Assembly: GCF_019097595.1 (NCBI RefSeq) | Contig: NC_080723.1 | Span: forward strand, 9,886,011-9,950,010 | Length of the DNA stretch: 64,000 nucleotides | Reading direction: 5' to 3' | From: Hemibagrus wyckioides | Lineage: Eukaryota; Chordata; Actinopteri; Siluriformes; Bagridae | Part shown: positions 42,377 to 54,284 of the stretch, piece after piece | Position numbering within the stretch: the first letter of the stretch is position 1 | How the letters are laid out: each line of letters opens with the position of its first letter | Notes under the pieces: model-generated | The model's database searches: none | What the model was told of the DNA's origin: nothing | What the model saw: only the letters and a program-made list of their open reading frames with translations | Position numbers and translations under genes: made by a program

Positions 42377-42777
42377 TAGGGCTGTCAATCGATTAAAATA
42401 TTTAATCACGATTAATCGCATGATTGTCATGAGTTAACGCGAGTTAACTCTCTCTCTCCCTCTCTGCCTGCCCGCCCGCCGGCCGCTTCTACTTCTTTTC
42501 CAATTACTGTCAGCGCCGCAGTACACTTACGCTCATCCCAAATGCTCTAATTGGTTGACACACGTCATCACCTTTATCCCAAGCCAATACGAAACGAGAT
42601 CCCACCCCTCCCGTCACCCGTGGTTTGTCTGTGTGTGTATTCAGACCCAGTGAGCAGCAGACTTTTTAAATTATTTACAAAATAATAAAAACTGCGTTAA
42701 AGCGCGATAAAATATTTGTCGGCGTTAATGAATTAATGAGTTAACGCGATAATGACGTGTTAATTTCCCCAGCCCTA
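42377..42777. mobile_element. Complete non-autonomous hAT element (401 bp)
   Basis: The ends TAGGGCTG and CAGCCCTA are inverted copies. They are flanked by a perfect 8-bp direct duplication, CTAAAAAC (42369-42376 and 42778-42785), the hallmark of hAT transposition. Subterminal sequence is rich in ATTAATCGC/GCGTTAA words, typical of the fish and tetrapod hAT group with 'gggctgtcaatcgattaa' ends. The interior has no transposase frame, so it would have been moved by an enzyme encoded elsewhere. Confidence 0.93.
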
Positions 42778-42785
42778 CTAAAAAC

Positions 42786-43732
42786 CCATAGTGTGAATGT
42801 GGCATCTAGAGCAGATGGTAAGATTTAAGTATTCAACGTTCAGTTCATTCATTTTTTTCAGTGTGGCTAAATAAAATGGTCAAATTAAAAATAAATAAAT
42901 AAATAAATCAATCAATAAAAACAAGAGATGTTTTCCTCATGGTGTCCAAATGTTTCGAGCAAAACCTTCACCAGGGTTGTTTCCACCACCACCACGGATT
43001 TGTGTGCCTCTAGACATCTTTCAAACCAGAATTAAGCTACTAAAGAAAACCTATTATAGAAATCTGTCCTGGTCTCAATTCCAAAAACCAGAAGCTCATT
43101 CGCCGGTTATAATGAACAATTGTTCATGAGCCTGTGTGCTTACATGAAGCCTGGATGGACAGACAACCTGAAAACCTCATTCCTCCATCTATACTGTGTA
43201 CTATACGGTCAAAACAATTTATGAATGACATTCACTTCTGAATTCATTATAGATTTTTTTTTCTTTTTTACATTAGGCTTACTGCATGAACCTGAAGTTG
43301 TTATCTGTTGAATGATGTAAGACATCGACTGGTCCTCCCTAAAACATCTATTACAGATACGGTTTAATTAAACATAATAATGCTTTTACCCAAATTGCTG
43401 AACACTGGCAACACACTCCATGGTTTACACACACAAAGAATTTCGTCACGAATCTCAAAGGTCTAGAGGTCATCTGTAAGGACGTGTCAGTTTTTACACA
43501 GACCAGTAACGTATGAGCTACAGAACGCACACACTGTATTCTCCCTGTGTCCGGATCCTGGAACAAACTAAAGGATTAACACTGAACAGAAAACGTATAT
43601 GAAGTGTCTGTAAATGGTACATTTCTTCTTACACCCTGTACCACCCACATAGGAGCTAATTCTCATCAGTATCCTCGCATTAGAATGCAAAGCACAGAGG
43701 CTTATATAAAGTCATTAATGAATATCATAGCC

Positions 43733-43735
<3 letters not shown>
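42786..43735. other. Non-coding, nothing recognised
   Basis: No exon or repeat family identified. An AAAT run is at 42890-42915. Confidence 0.4.
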
Positions 43736-43768
<33 letters not shown>

Positions 43769-43802
43769 CAGAGAGAAAGAGACAGAGAGAAAGAGAGAGA
43801 AA
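43736..43802 (+). repeat. (GA)n microsatellite
   Basis: GA array with AAAGAGACA interruptions. A TG run follows at 43892-43911. Confidence 0.92.
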
Positions 43803-44283
43803 TTATCACATTGTCACTGCGGCTAGAAGTGTTTCGCAGCAGAGGTCTCCAGAATTCCTCGGCTGTTCATGAATCTTTTCATTCCTGCTCTTGTGTGTGT
43901 GTGTGTGTGTGAGATCCTGATGGTGCCAAAAGCACTCCTCTGGAGCCAAATGGCCTTTTCTATTCTCGCTCCAACCGCCACAGGAGCCGAAAAACACTGC
44001 AGATTAGTGAAGAGAGAGGACCAAGAAGAACCCAATTCCCCAAAAGGCCAGTGTCATCTACTGTGACTGAAAAGTGCAGACTGTACAAACCCAAACTGCA
44101 TTCCAGGTGCATGAATGATGGAGGTCACACGGATGCCAGAGTGGCGAGGGCCATGGTGCTGAAAGGCCTGGCGGGAAACTGGATATGGAGTTTACTGGGG
44201 ACATGGAATGGTGGGAGGGTGTTGGTGGGTTTTTTTTTTTTTGAGAACTATTGTTGTGTCCTCTTACTTAAAACCATACTTAT

Positions 44284-44289
44284 TGTGTA

Positions 44290-44323
<34 letters not shown>

Positions 44324-44342
44324 AGAGACATACAGACAAAGA

Positions 44343-44377
<35 letters not shown>

Positions 44378-44731
44378 CAGGCAGGCAGACAGACAGAGAG
44401 AAAGAGAGAGTGAGACAGAGAAAAAGACACAGACAGATAGACAAATAGAGAGACAGACAGAGATGAAGGGAAAGACAGACAGACGTACACAGAAAAAGAC
44501 AAAGAAAGAGCCAAACAGACAGACAGATAAAGGGACAGACAGACAGAGAGACAGACAGAGAGATGGTAAAATGAGGAAGAGAGAGAGAGACAGACAGACT
44601 CACACACAAAAATACATAGAAAGAGACATACAGACAGACAGACAGATAAAGGAATAGAGACAGACAGAGAGATGGTAAAAATTGGAAAAAGGTAAAAAGG
44701 CAGGCAGGCAGATGGACAGATGGACAGAGAC

Positions 44732-44766
<35 letters not shown>

Positions 44767-44770
44767 TTGG
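44284..44770 (+). repeat. Long compound purine-rich array (TG, GA, GACA, GGCA)
   Basis: A TG run passes into about 460 bases of GA and GACA/GACAGACAGATA repeats with GGCA patches. A second GA array is at 44984-45014. Long open frames in all directions here are artefacts of repeat periodicity. Confidence 0.93.
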
Positions 44771-44979
44771 GGTAGCTGTGAGTTCGAGCTGCTGTTAAAA
44801 CCATTTACAGACTCAGAAGCAACATTCCATTGCTGTGTTACTGAACTTTCTGGACTTAAAGTTTAGATGAAGGGAGAAGGAGGATTCATTTGAATCGTAT
44901 TGATTCTTCAACACTGTTGCTGTGTTCGTGGGGCCTCTTAAGTTTATAATGATTTTTTCCAATTCAGATTTTGAAGTGT

Positions 44980-45014
<35 letters not shown>

Positions 45015-45017
<3 letters not shown>

Positions 45018-45778
45018 CAAGGTGTGTATTGTTTACTCTGTCAGAGTATGTACAGCTGCTTTAACCACATACACACCACACAAAATACACGCGCCATATA
45101 TAATACATTAGCTGAGTGTCTCTTAATGCTGCACTGACAAATCCCAACTCTGACCAGGAAAACCCCAAGATTACGATATCTCGAGTCGGGATGTTCTTCT
45201 CAACACAGTTCACCAAGTGATGTCAAATTAACGTGGATGCTCACAGCATCAACAGAAAACAACACAGCCCTCAGTTTTAAATGGGTTACAATGATGTCAT
45301 TCCACATCACTCCACATCCACTTCACACATCTGAAGTAAGTGAGACGTTATATTTATGTCGTTAAAGGAAATGACACTATTGCACAAGCGGAAATACCTG
45401 CAAACTATAAGAAACAAATCTATACTCAGATTCTCCAGATTAGAGAAAATATGAAGTACGACAATATGTTCAACCCCAAGTCTGAAATGTTCCCTGGGCT
45501 CGTCTGAATCCTCCGCATTTCTAAAAAACTTTCAGAGACTTTAGAAAGGGACAGAAGGGCAACAGGAAATTCCACACGCTACACCAAGGCCAAGTCCCTG
45601 AGCAAAAACAGACGCTCTATTATTTTTATTATTAAATGTTACTAAAAACTGGAAACAGCGCTCAGGGAGTTTGGAATTCCTCAGGTTTGAGAGGCAGAAA
45701 GGTCACACCCCTTAATCTACACTGCTGTGTGTCTGGAGCAAAGCCAGGGGCCAGACACCAGTGAAGAGTAGTCATCTA

Positions 45779-45780
<2 letters not shown>
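45015..45780. other. Non-coding, nothing recognised
   Basis: Spacer between purine arrays. No gene or repeat family identified. Confidence 0.4.
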
Positions 45781-45812
<32 letters not shown>

Positions 45813-45935
45813 GGGAGAGAGAGGGGGGAGGGAGGGAGGGAGAGAGGAGAGAGAGGGGGGAGGGAGGGAGGGAGGGAGGGAGAGAGGAGAAAGAAGAGAG
45901 AGAAAGATGGTAGAGAGAGAACAGAGACAGAAAGA

Positions 45936-45970
<35 letters not shown>

Positions 45971-46007
45971 AAGATGGTAGAGAGAGAACAGAGACAGAAA
46001 GATGTGT

Positions 46008-46062
<55 letters not shown>
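45781..46062 (+). repeat. 280-bp purine array with internal duplication
   Basis: GA and GGGA repeats. The word 'aaagatggtagagagagaacagagacagaaagatgtgtg' occurs twice (starting near 45902 and 45969), so a unit of about 67 bases was duplicated inside the microsatellite. Confidence 0.93.
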
Positions 46063-46064
<2 letters not shown>

Positions 46065-46295
46065 AAACAGAGCCCACATGGTGGATCACACACTCTCATC
46101 CATGCAACAAATAAAGTGGTCTTCATATAAAGCTTAGGGTTAAAGAAAAAGTGTATGCATATGTGTGTGTGTGTTCAATATAAAACTTATCAAGAAGTTC
46201 TTTTGCCAGCAGAAGTAATTCCTAGCCTTCAATCTGGTGAAGAGCAGTTTTCCCTCTCTCTAGCTTTTATCTCATGCAGTTACTAAACACAAAGC

Positions 46296-46732
46296 TTAGT
46301 CAAGTCTTAGTGGATGAGTGCTACACCAGCATTTATTCCTGGATGCTACTACAGACTCTTGCCTCGCACCCACACCGACACGTGGGCCACGCTGACAAAC
46401 ACCAACATCTGCTGAACGACAAACAACGTGTACGGACGATGACACGAGGCCATGTGTGCGTGTGCACAAGCGTCCGCCGAGCTCCTTAAAGCATTCTGAT
46501 GAATGTTTCTCTGCCACGTCCTGTAGGAACACTGTGGCGCTGTTGTGTAGTGGGTTACTGAGACGCAGCTCAGACACTAATGGAGCTATTTCATAGAGCC
46601 GGATGCAGTAACATGCCACAACACCCTCGCATGCACGCCTCAGGTTTAATGTATTCTGAGATGTTCTGATAACGTCCACCGTATCTCCACATTTTGTGAG
46701 CGTGAGAATCATAGAGCTGAAGACTGACAGGC

Positions 46733-46771
<39 letters not shown>

Positions 46772-47150
46772 CCTGAGACACATTCTGGCTGAAGACAGAC
46801 ATGCTGTATTTTGGGAGGAAGTGTGATTGACAGGCAGCAGCAAATTGGGAATTTGACGTTGGGGGTGTGATGTAAATAGAAATGAGGCTGCGAGGTTGAT
46901 GTAAGTAAAAATATGACAGTTGTACAAGGAAGGGAGCAGAACCGATAAAAATGTACTCTGTCCTGCTAGATCCTGTAACGCGCCTCTTGGGTTGGCGGAG
47001 TTTCTTTAGATGCATCACTGTTTTGTGGACCGAATCAGTTGCTTCATTTGCGTCAATGTTGCATCCATCGCTAGCAACAATCTGGACTAACCGAAAGCTA
47101 TACAGCAACATGTGTCCTAAATGACACACTATGCACTCTAGTGTACACAT
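46296..47150 (-). other. Unexplained 284-codon open reading frame
   Basis: The minus strand is open from an ATG at 47150 to a stop at 46296. The predicted protein resembles nothing I know. It passes through a CT microsatellite (46737-46769, giving alternating L-S), which argues against a real coding sequence. The start region also looks like a common fish repeat ('gtgcatagtgtgtcatttaggacac'). A GC-box (GGGGCGGGGC) lies about 40 bases upstream at 47190-47200. It could be a chance frame, part of a non-coding transcript, or an unknown gene; chance is likeliest. Confidence 0.15.
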
Positions 47151-47159
47151 TTTACAAGT

Positions 47160-48030
47160 GTAGTAACACTAACGTCAGCGCCTGGTAGCCCCGCCCCTTT
47201 TCCCACTACGTAAGCAGAGCCTTGAGTGTTGAGTTTTTCTCCTCCTGATCAATGACCCCCAAGACCCTGCTTTGCTTCTGTCCAGAATGCAGTGAAGCAA
47301 GTGTGTACGAGATAAAGTCCAGTTCAAGAGGAATCAGCAGTTCAGGTGTAAGTTCAGTCGAATTTATTACGATTTATTCTTTTCCGAAGTAAGTCGAGTC
47401 ATTTTAGTCATCCCTCACCTCGACTTATGTTCGTGTTCTGCAGTGAAGATGACAGAAATTTGGCTCTGATTAGACAGAAGGCCTGAAAAAAAAAAATCAC
47501 CTGACTGGAACGCTGGGATAGAAAGAAAGAAAAAAAAAGTTTGTGGAATGCTGCATGGTGCTGAGCCACATGGAAGCACGCTGCGCTCTCCGGGTGTCAC
47601 ATGCCTGGTGGTGGTGTATAAACAACACTTTTATTATTCATAAAGACCATCAACTCGGTATCTCGGTCAACAGACGTTGTGTTGAGGACACGGCCTGCAT
47701 CACCGGGGCTGAGTACGCCAGTCTGGGAGTGAAAGCTGATTTCAGTAAAATGAGATGCCATAATTCCTTCCCTCCTGACTTCCCTCCTGTGTAACCATAA
47801 CAACTGGATTGTAGAACTGAAAAGTGGTAGACGAAACTCGTTCTCTCTCTCTCTCTCTCTCCCCCTCTTTCATACACACACGCACACAAATAGCCAACTC
47901 CAAAATTTACGACATTTTTCACAACCTCAACTCTCCATCAGCGATCAGGAAAGCGACTTTAACAAAACAGGCTTCATGTTAAAGCTTGAAGGAATCTTCT
48001 GATTACATACTATTATATATTACATAACAT
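47160..48030. other. Non-coding with one GC-box
   Basis: A short GC-rich patch with a Sp1-type site (47190-47200) and a CRE-like TGACGT (near 47175). The rest is not recognisable. A CT run is at 47843-47862. Confidence 0.35.
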
Positions 48031-48034
48031 ATCC

Positions 48035-48649
48035 GATTGTGCTCATCAAACCATTCCTGAAGCATTTCTGCTTTGTGGTACGGCGCATTATCCTGCTGAA
48101 AGAGGCCACATCCATCAGGAAATACAGTTTCCATGAAAGGGTGTACATGGTCTGCAGCAATGCTTAGGTAGGTGGTACGTGTCAAAGTAACATCCACATG
48201 GATGGCAGAACCCAAGGATTCCCAGCAGAACATTGTCCAAAGCATGACACTGTCTCCGCCGGACCAGCATTAACTTCTTCAGCAATTTGAGCAACAGTAG
48301 CTTGTCTGTTGGATCGGATCACACGGGCCAGCCTTCACTCCCCATGTGCATCAATGAGCCGTCCACAACCCTGTCTCCGGTTCATCACTGTTCCTTCCTT
48401 GGACCACTTTTGATAGATACTGACCACTGCAGACCGGGAACACCCCACAAGAGCTACAGTTTTGGAGATGCTCTGATCCAGTGGTCTAGCCATCACAATT
48501 TGGCCCTTGTCAAACTCGCTCAAATTCCTTACACTTGTCCATTTTTCCTGCTTCTAACACATCAACTTTGAGGAGAAAATGTTCACTTCACTTGTGAAGT
48601 TATTCACTTCACTGGTCAGTGCTCATAATGTTATGCCTGATCTGTGTAT
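48035..48649 (-). mobile_element. Tc1-like element, internally deleted
   Basis: The high end is the terminal repeat '...cataatgttatgcctgatctgtgta' (ending at 48649), as at 19137-19262. Reading on the minus strand, the transposase N-terminus comes first ([15 protein letters not shown], with one extra base near its start that breaks the frame). Then, after a junction near 48260, comes the part around the second catalytic Asp (LFQQDNAPYHKAEMLQEWF). The segment between and the final part are missing. The copy is dead. Confidence 0.8.
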
Positions 48650-49663
48650 ATGGATAATTAGTCTCTTACTGACCAACTTTTAATTTACAAACTCTTCATT
48701 TCAAGTCTAAACAGCAATTCACTTCATGTCCTACTGGGTGTGGTCGTGTAAGACGCTGAACAAAAACCACGACTGGTCAATTTACATGTGTGTCGGACAC
48801 TCTTGGCTCATCCTTAATCAATCAAATCTGCTCTGAAGTCCCGACCTTCTGCCGTCGGTCTGACGCTCTGACTAAGCGAAAGTACCCCACATCCAAGATA
48901 AACAGATCTCATCTCACGTAAGCATACTTTTCTTCTTGTAAATCAATTACTGCGTCTCCATCAGAGCTCACTTTAAAACTTTCCTTTTTAGATTAGATTT
49001 ATTTCACTTTATTCACATCCCTACATCAGAGTGAAAAGTTTACGTTCATACACAAGTTCCGGGTCTCTTTAGATTCCAGAAAATGATATTTGGAAGATTC
49101 TGATTGGCTAACTGTTATAATTAGGAGTGAATTGGACGTGAGTGTGTGGTTGACCACCAAAGTTCGATTCCTCACAAAAGGGGAAATATCAAAAAATCCT
49201 CTCTTGAATTCCGAGCCACTCGATCAGCTCGCTTTCACAGATGCAACAACAGAATTAGAAAAAAAGCTCAGGATTGAAAATAACTAGGTCTGGCAACACA
49301 CACACACACACACACAGTGACACAATGACTAACACCACCTCGATCATCCAGCCTTTTTTACTTACAAACACCTAGACATTAAATACAAGGCAGTTTACAC
49401 AAACATCTAATTAGAGAGCACCACTGAAGCAGCAGGTCACACACACACACACACACACACACCCTGCCATTCTGTCTAAGCCTGCCAGCTACAGCTGCTC
49501 ATGCTGTGAGAGAGGAACAACTTACAGGGCTACTGCAGTCACTCAGCAGTGTGTGTGTGTGTGTTATCCTTGATATCTCCAGGTGTAGATTCTACATATT
49601 AATCTGATTATGCAATAGTAATTCACTCACAACTCCTGGCACATCAACACTGACCCCTTCATA

Positions 49664-49699
<36 letters not shown>

Positions 49700-50820
49700 G
49701 TTCAGAGAGATGTCCGATGTAGAAACATCTCTGTTCACTTATTGCATGTGCTTGCCATCTTAAAAGAAGAAGAAGAAAAAAATCTTGTGAAAAGCTCCAG
49801 TTTTTCCCGTGAGCCTGGTTTCTCCTGATGGGTGACAGAAACACTCGGAGACGCCGCTTCTTTAATGACGTTCTCCTGTGGGTTAATTTCCCTGTGATTA
49901 TCATACGGTACGTGGCTTTAGCATCACGAAGGCAGTAACTGCTCTGAGGGTTAGAAGGAAAGAGAGAGGGAGATGGGAGATGAGGGATTGAGAGATTAGT
50001 CAATGATGTGAGTACAGAGAGAGAGAGAGAGAGAGAGAGAGACCTTGGAGTTTTTTCTTTCCCAATGCAATTCTTGACATCAAAATTTCTACTTATTTTC
50101 TTTACTTTTCTACTTATTTTTTTTTATTTGTAAATTTTTTAAAAAATTTTTTAATTTTTGTAATTTGTATTTTTACTTGTAAAAAAAAATTTTAATTTGC
50201 AGTTCACTGAAGTTTAGTGATCAGTAAATCTGTTCCTAGAGAAAATCACATTTATGTTCATGAATTAATGATACAAATTTCATTTTTTTCACTTAAGAAA
50301 TCTAAATTTTTTACTAGCGAACATTTATTTTCTATTTATTTATTGAAAAATTGTAAATAGCAAAAAACGTTCACCTTTGAATTTTTACTTGTGAAAATAA
50401 TCAGGATTGAGTCAGGACTTGTTAGACTTCGACCATTAAAAGCTATCCAGTCTCGTGGTCAGAGAAACACGGTGCCCTGACACACTGCTGCTCTTCCTGT
50501 CGCTGGTGTTTACACGACGTTACACTCAGCTGCTTGTATGAACAGACGTGTCGCTCACGTGTCACATCCAGAGTGAATTCCAGTTTGCAGTGTGTGTTCA
50601 ATAAACACTAATAAGCAGTGGAAGAAATGCTACAGCACACTCAGTGTAGATCGCTGCTGAGGTCTGTGTCACTGTCCAGGATGCTCGAAGACACACACAC
50701 ACACACACACACACAGAGGAAGCTCTTATTTTCCTATGCATGTTGAGGTTTTTCTGCACACTGAAGAGAGTTTACTAGCCTTCAGCTAGACCAACGGCTT
50801 CAACATGATTCTGTGACACA
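48650..50820. other. Non-coding with microsatellites
   Basis: CA, TG and CT/GA runs are at 49296-49316, 49439-49461, 49550-49562, 49664-49700, 50017-50042 and 50693-50715. An A/T-rich inverted stretch is at 50120-50200. No gene seen. Confidence 0.5.
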
Positions 50821-50825
50821 CATCA

Positions 50826-51605
50826 ACATCTCTCTCTCTCGCTCCCCCCTCCCCCAACACGCAGTCTCCCTCCAATTCTGTCTAACACTCTCTCCCTTCC
50901 TCTCTATCTTTCCAGCTCTCTCAAACCCTCTCTAATAGTCTCTCTCTAACTTTCTCTCTCCCTCACATATTCTCTCATCCCCCCAAACACTCACTCTCTC
51001 TCCCTTCCTCTCTGACTGTCTTTCTCTCCATCTTTCTCTCAAACCCTCTCCCTCTCTAATACACTCTCTAACTGTCTCTCTCAAACACACTCACGCTTTC
51101 TCCCTCCTGTCTAACTCTCTCTCTCCATCTGTCTCTCTCTCACACACACTCCCTCTCTAATACACTCTCCCTCTGTCTGTCTTTCTGTCTCTCTTACACA
51201 CTCTCCCTGTCCATCACTCTCCCTCTCCCACTCTCTTTCTCCCTCCTATTCTAACAGTCTCTCTCTCACACTCTGTCTCTCTTAATCTGTCTGTCTTTCT
51301 CACACACTCTAACTCTGTCTCTCTCTCCATCCGTCTTTCTCACACTAACCCTCTCTGTCTCTCTCTCTCCACCCGTTTGTCCTTCTCACACTCTCCCTCT
51401 CTCTAACATATGCTCTCCCTTCCTCCCTTTCTGTCTCTATCTATCTCCCACTCCAACTCACTCTTTCTCCCTCCTATTCTGTCTCTTTCTCTCTCCATCT
51501 TTCCAATACTCTCATTCTCCTTCCTTCTCTCTCTAACACTCTCTCCCTCCCTCACGGCCTCCAACTCTCTCTGCCTCACTCTAACGCACTCCCTCTTTAC
51601 TACAA
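50826..51605 (+). repeat. 780-bp polypyrimidine tract
   Basis: Almost uninterrupted C/T sequence made of CTCTCTAACACTCTCTCCCT-like words with scattered ACA. It is too irregular for a simple microsatellite and looks like a degenerate minisatellite of 20-60-base units. Confidence 0.85.
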
Positions 51606-52780
51606 TCTGTTCTTGTTTTTAACTACGAGCTGTTAAAATAATTTCCATTATTACCTACACATAATAACCAGTTTTCTTCCACTCACAGCACAAACATGGC
51701 TCAGTTCTATACGACATTTTAATTCCTTTTTGTTAGTACGGGGACAAAAAACCCCCCACCACAAACTGATACAGATCTCTCAATCAATCTTTGCCAGTCA
51801 TGTGCTGAGATTCTTGCAAGGATTTTTTGCACGGCAACATTTTATTTATTTATTCATTCGTTTGCTTCCACGTATCATTCAATTCAGCTGAATAAGTTGT
51901 TCTTGAAGTGCGTTTCTTCTCATCAGAGTGAACACACGACTCGCACTACAACACGAAGTAGGAGATTTGGGACGCACCTTGACTCGCTCAGATCGCTCTC
52001 TTGCATCTCGTGTGCATTACAACCACGATCTGTTATGATAATATCCGACTGGTCGAAAGATGACATCTCAAAAGAGATCTCCATCTCATATTTCTCCTTT
52101 TCTTTTTTCCTTCAGGAACACGAAGGCTTCGGCACAGAGACTGATAAGGAAGGGTTTTATAGCAGGGTGAGGAGATCAGTAAGAGTCTGCTTGGCAGTCT
52201 GAGTGTGTGTGTGTGTGTGTGTTCAGGCTGAAAGCTGCAAGTGGTAGGGAGAGATAAGCAGTAGAGTGTAAGGTCTCCTTCTACCGCAAAAGACTTCTGG
52301 AAATGGGATTAACACGGGCATCAAACTTGACTGAGCCAATAATTAGGGTGTGGACATGCAGCTCCAGTATAATCATCTGCAGTTAAGCAAAAGTCCGGAG
52401 AGTCCAGAGAGAGAAGAAGCTAGGAAGCCTGAACACTGGTTTCGGGTCGACACATGATATATGTATCGCGTGTCGGACTCAGACAGACAGCTGTGTTTGT
52501 CTGGCTGCGTATATTTTAATTTGAAAAAAGTGTGATGACACGAGCTATTCGCTGATCACAAAACAGTGTTTACACAAAGAACTACTCTGGTGTCAGTGCG
52601 CTCAGACACCAGGGATTTCCTGCAGCTAATCTACGTACACCCCGACCGGAACTCACCTGAAACTGCGTACTGGATGTATAATAATTATTACACCCAAAAT
52701 GACAGGCCAAGTCTCAGACACACTAGCTTCTATAACGGTACAATTAACCGTAACAAACAAACCAAAATAAGAGTTTAAAA
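51606..52780. other. Non-coding, nothing recognised
   Basis: No convincing exon. A TG run is at 52203-52221. Confidence 0.4.
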
Positions 52781-52787
52781 TATTAAA

Positions 52788-53132
52788 AATGTAAAAAAAA
52801 AACTAAACAAAAAGAACACCACACAGAAAAGGTTTGTATTTTTTTTTAAAAAAATGGGGGGTAAGCAACAAACAAAAACAAAAAAAAATATTACAAATGT
52901 AAAAAATAAAAAATAAAAAATAAAAATAAAAATGCACACATGGTAGGTTGTTGCTTTAAAAAAAACAAAAAACAAAAAAAAACACCACACACAAAAAGAG
53001 GAAAGCAACAAACAAAAACAAAAATAATTTAAAAAAAATAATTACAAAAAAAAATGCAGACAAGGTAGGTTGTTAACTTAAACAAAAAAAAACCCAACAA
53101 ACAACAACAAACAAACAAAAACAACAACAATA
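52788..53132 (+). repeat. A-rich tract with AAAAACA units
   Basis: About 345 bases of A runs interrupted by C or T. Two similar blocks contain 'gcaacaaacaaaaacaaaa' (near 52864 and 53006) and 'aggtaggttgtt' (near 52942 and 53064), so a unit of about 130-140 bases is duplicated. Confidence 0.75.
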
Positions 53133-53134
53133 AA

Positions 53135-54050
53135 AGTCTTCAAGTCAGTCTTCTTCCTGTATCTAGCTTAATTTTAGCTATCATTTTAGCCAAAAATGTT
53201 ATTTTTATGTTTAAATATTTCAGTATTTCCAGTATACGCATCATCAGACGTGAGATATCCTCCTCCTCTCTGAACACAGTGAAAGTGATTTTTCTGCCCA
53301 GACATCAATCCTGTTCTCACACACTTGCTTTGATTGTGTGTTCAATGGTGGAAAAAAAACAATAAAAAACCCACTAGTATTCTCCTGCTGATAAAAGGAG
53401 GCCCAAATCTACAGAGACTAACAGATCTGTTCAGCTTCTGAGTGTGAAAGAAACAAGCTGAACTGGTTGCCAATGACGATGGCAGGAACACGAACACCAC
53501 CACCACCACCACCACGTCCGGTCCATCTTTCTACTAAAGTATAAGCTCTTTAAAAATACTCCAAGCATAAATGAAGCTATTGAAGAAAAACACAGTGAAC
53601 ATCAAAGCAACCTGGTTTTTGCAGGGAGCATCTTTTTGCATTTATATTTATTTATTTATTTATTAGTGCACTGGAAGGATTATGCAATCGAGTGCGAGAG
53701 CGCCTTTAAAACATCCGACACCCTAATCAGTGCCCTGACTATGAAAACGAGGTGCATCTTCATCCCACATTAGACTATTTGCTCATGCAGCGATCTTCAC
53801 TCGGTTTCCACAATCGAATCAGCTGCTGGTTCTGTTCCTGCAAACACTTTCACCTCTCCTTCTAGACATAAGCACGATGGAGAACTTAGAACTTAGATGA
53901 TCAACACACTCATGGGAGCATGTGCTGGTGTATAGCTGTAGAGAATGCCATAATAAATCATAACACACATTTAAAAGACAGACTTCGTGTTAAAATTTCC
54001 TGGTGACACAGTTGCACTTTTTAACCATATAGCGTATAGAAAGGAAATGG
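53135..54050. other. Non-coding, nothing recognised
   Basis: Includes a short CAC trinucleotide run (53495-53515) and a TTTA run (53643-53663). No gene. Confidence 0.4.
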
Positions 54051-54059
54051 TTTATAAAT

Positions 54060-54280
54060 CACACACTCCGGTATCACCCAGTCGAGGATGAGGTTCCCTT
54101 TTGAGTCTGGATCCTTTCAAGGTTTCTTCCTCATATCATCTCTGGGAATTTTTCCTCACACCCCCCCCCCTCACCTCTGACTCCAGATAAATTTATATAC
54201 TTATAATTTATATCCTGATTTCTGACAAACGTCCGTTATTAAAAAGGCTCTGCATATAAAACGGAATTGAACTGAAGGTC
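54060..54280 (+). mobile_element. Old L2-type LINE 3' end
   Basis: Degenerate form of the same 3' region as at 11139-13378: 'gaggatgaggttcccttttgagtctgg', 'tttcaaggtttcttcctcat', 'gggaatttttcctcac', then 'aaggctctgcatataaaacggaattgaa'. More diverged than the other two copies. Confidence 0.7.
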
Positions 54281-54284
54281 TGTT

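Noticed and set aside
44208..46126. Open frames of 100-174 codons in the purine arrays
   Set aside because: Low-complexity translations of GA/GACA repeats, open in many frames at once.
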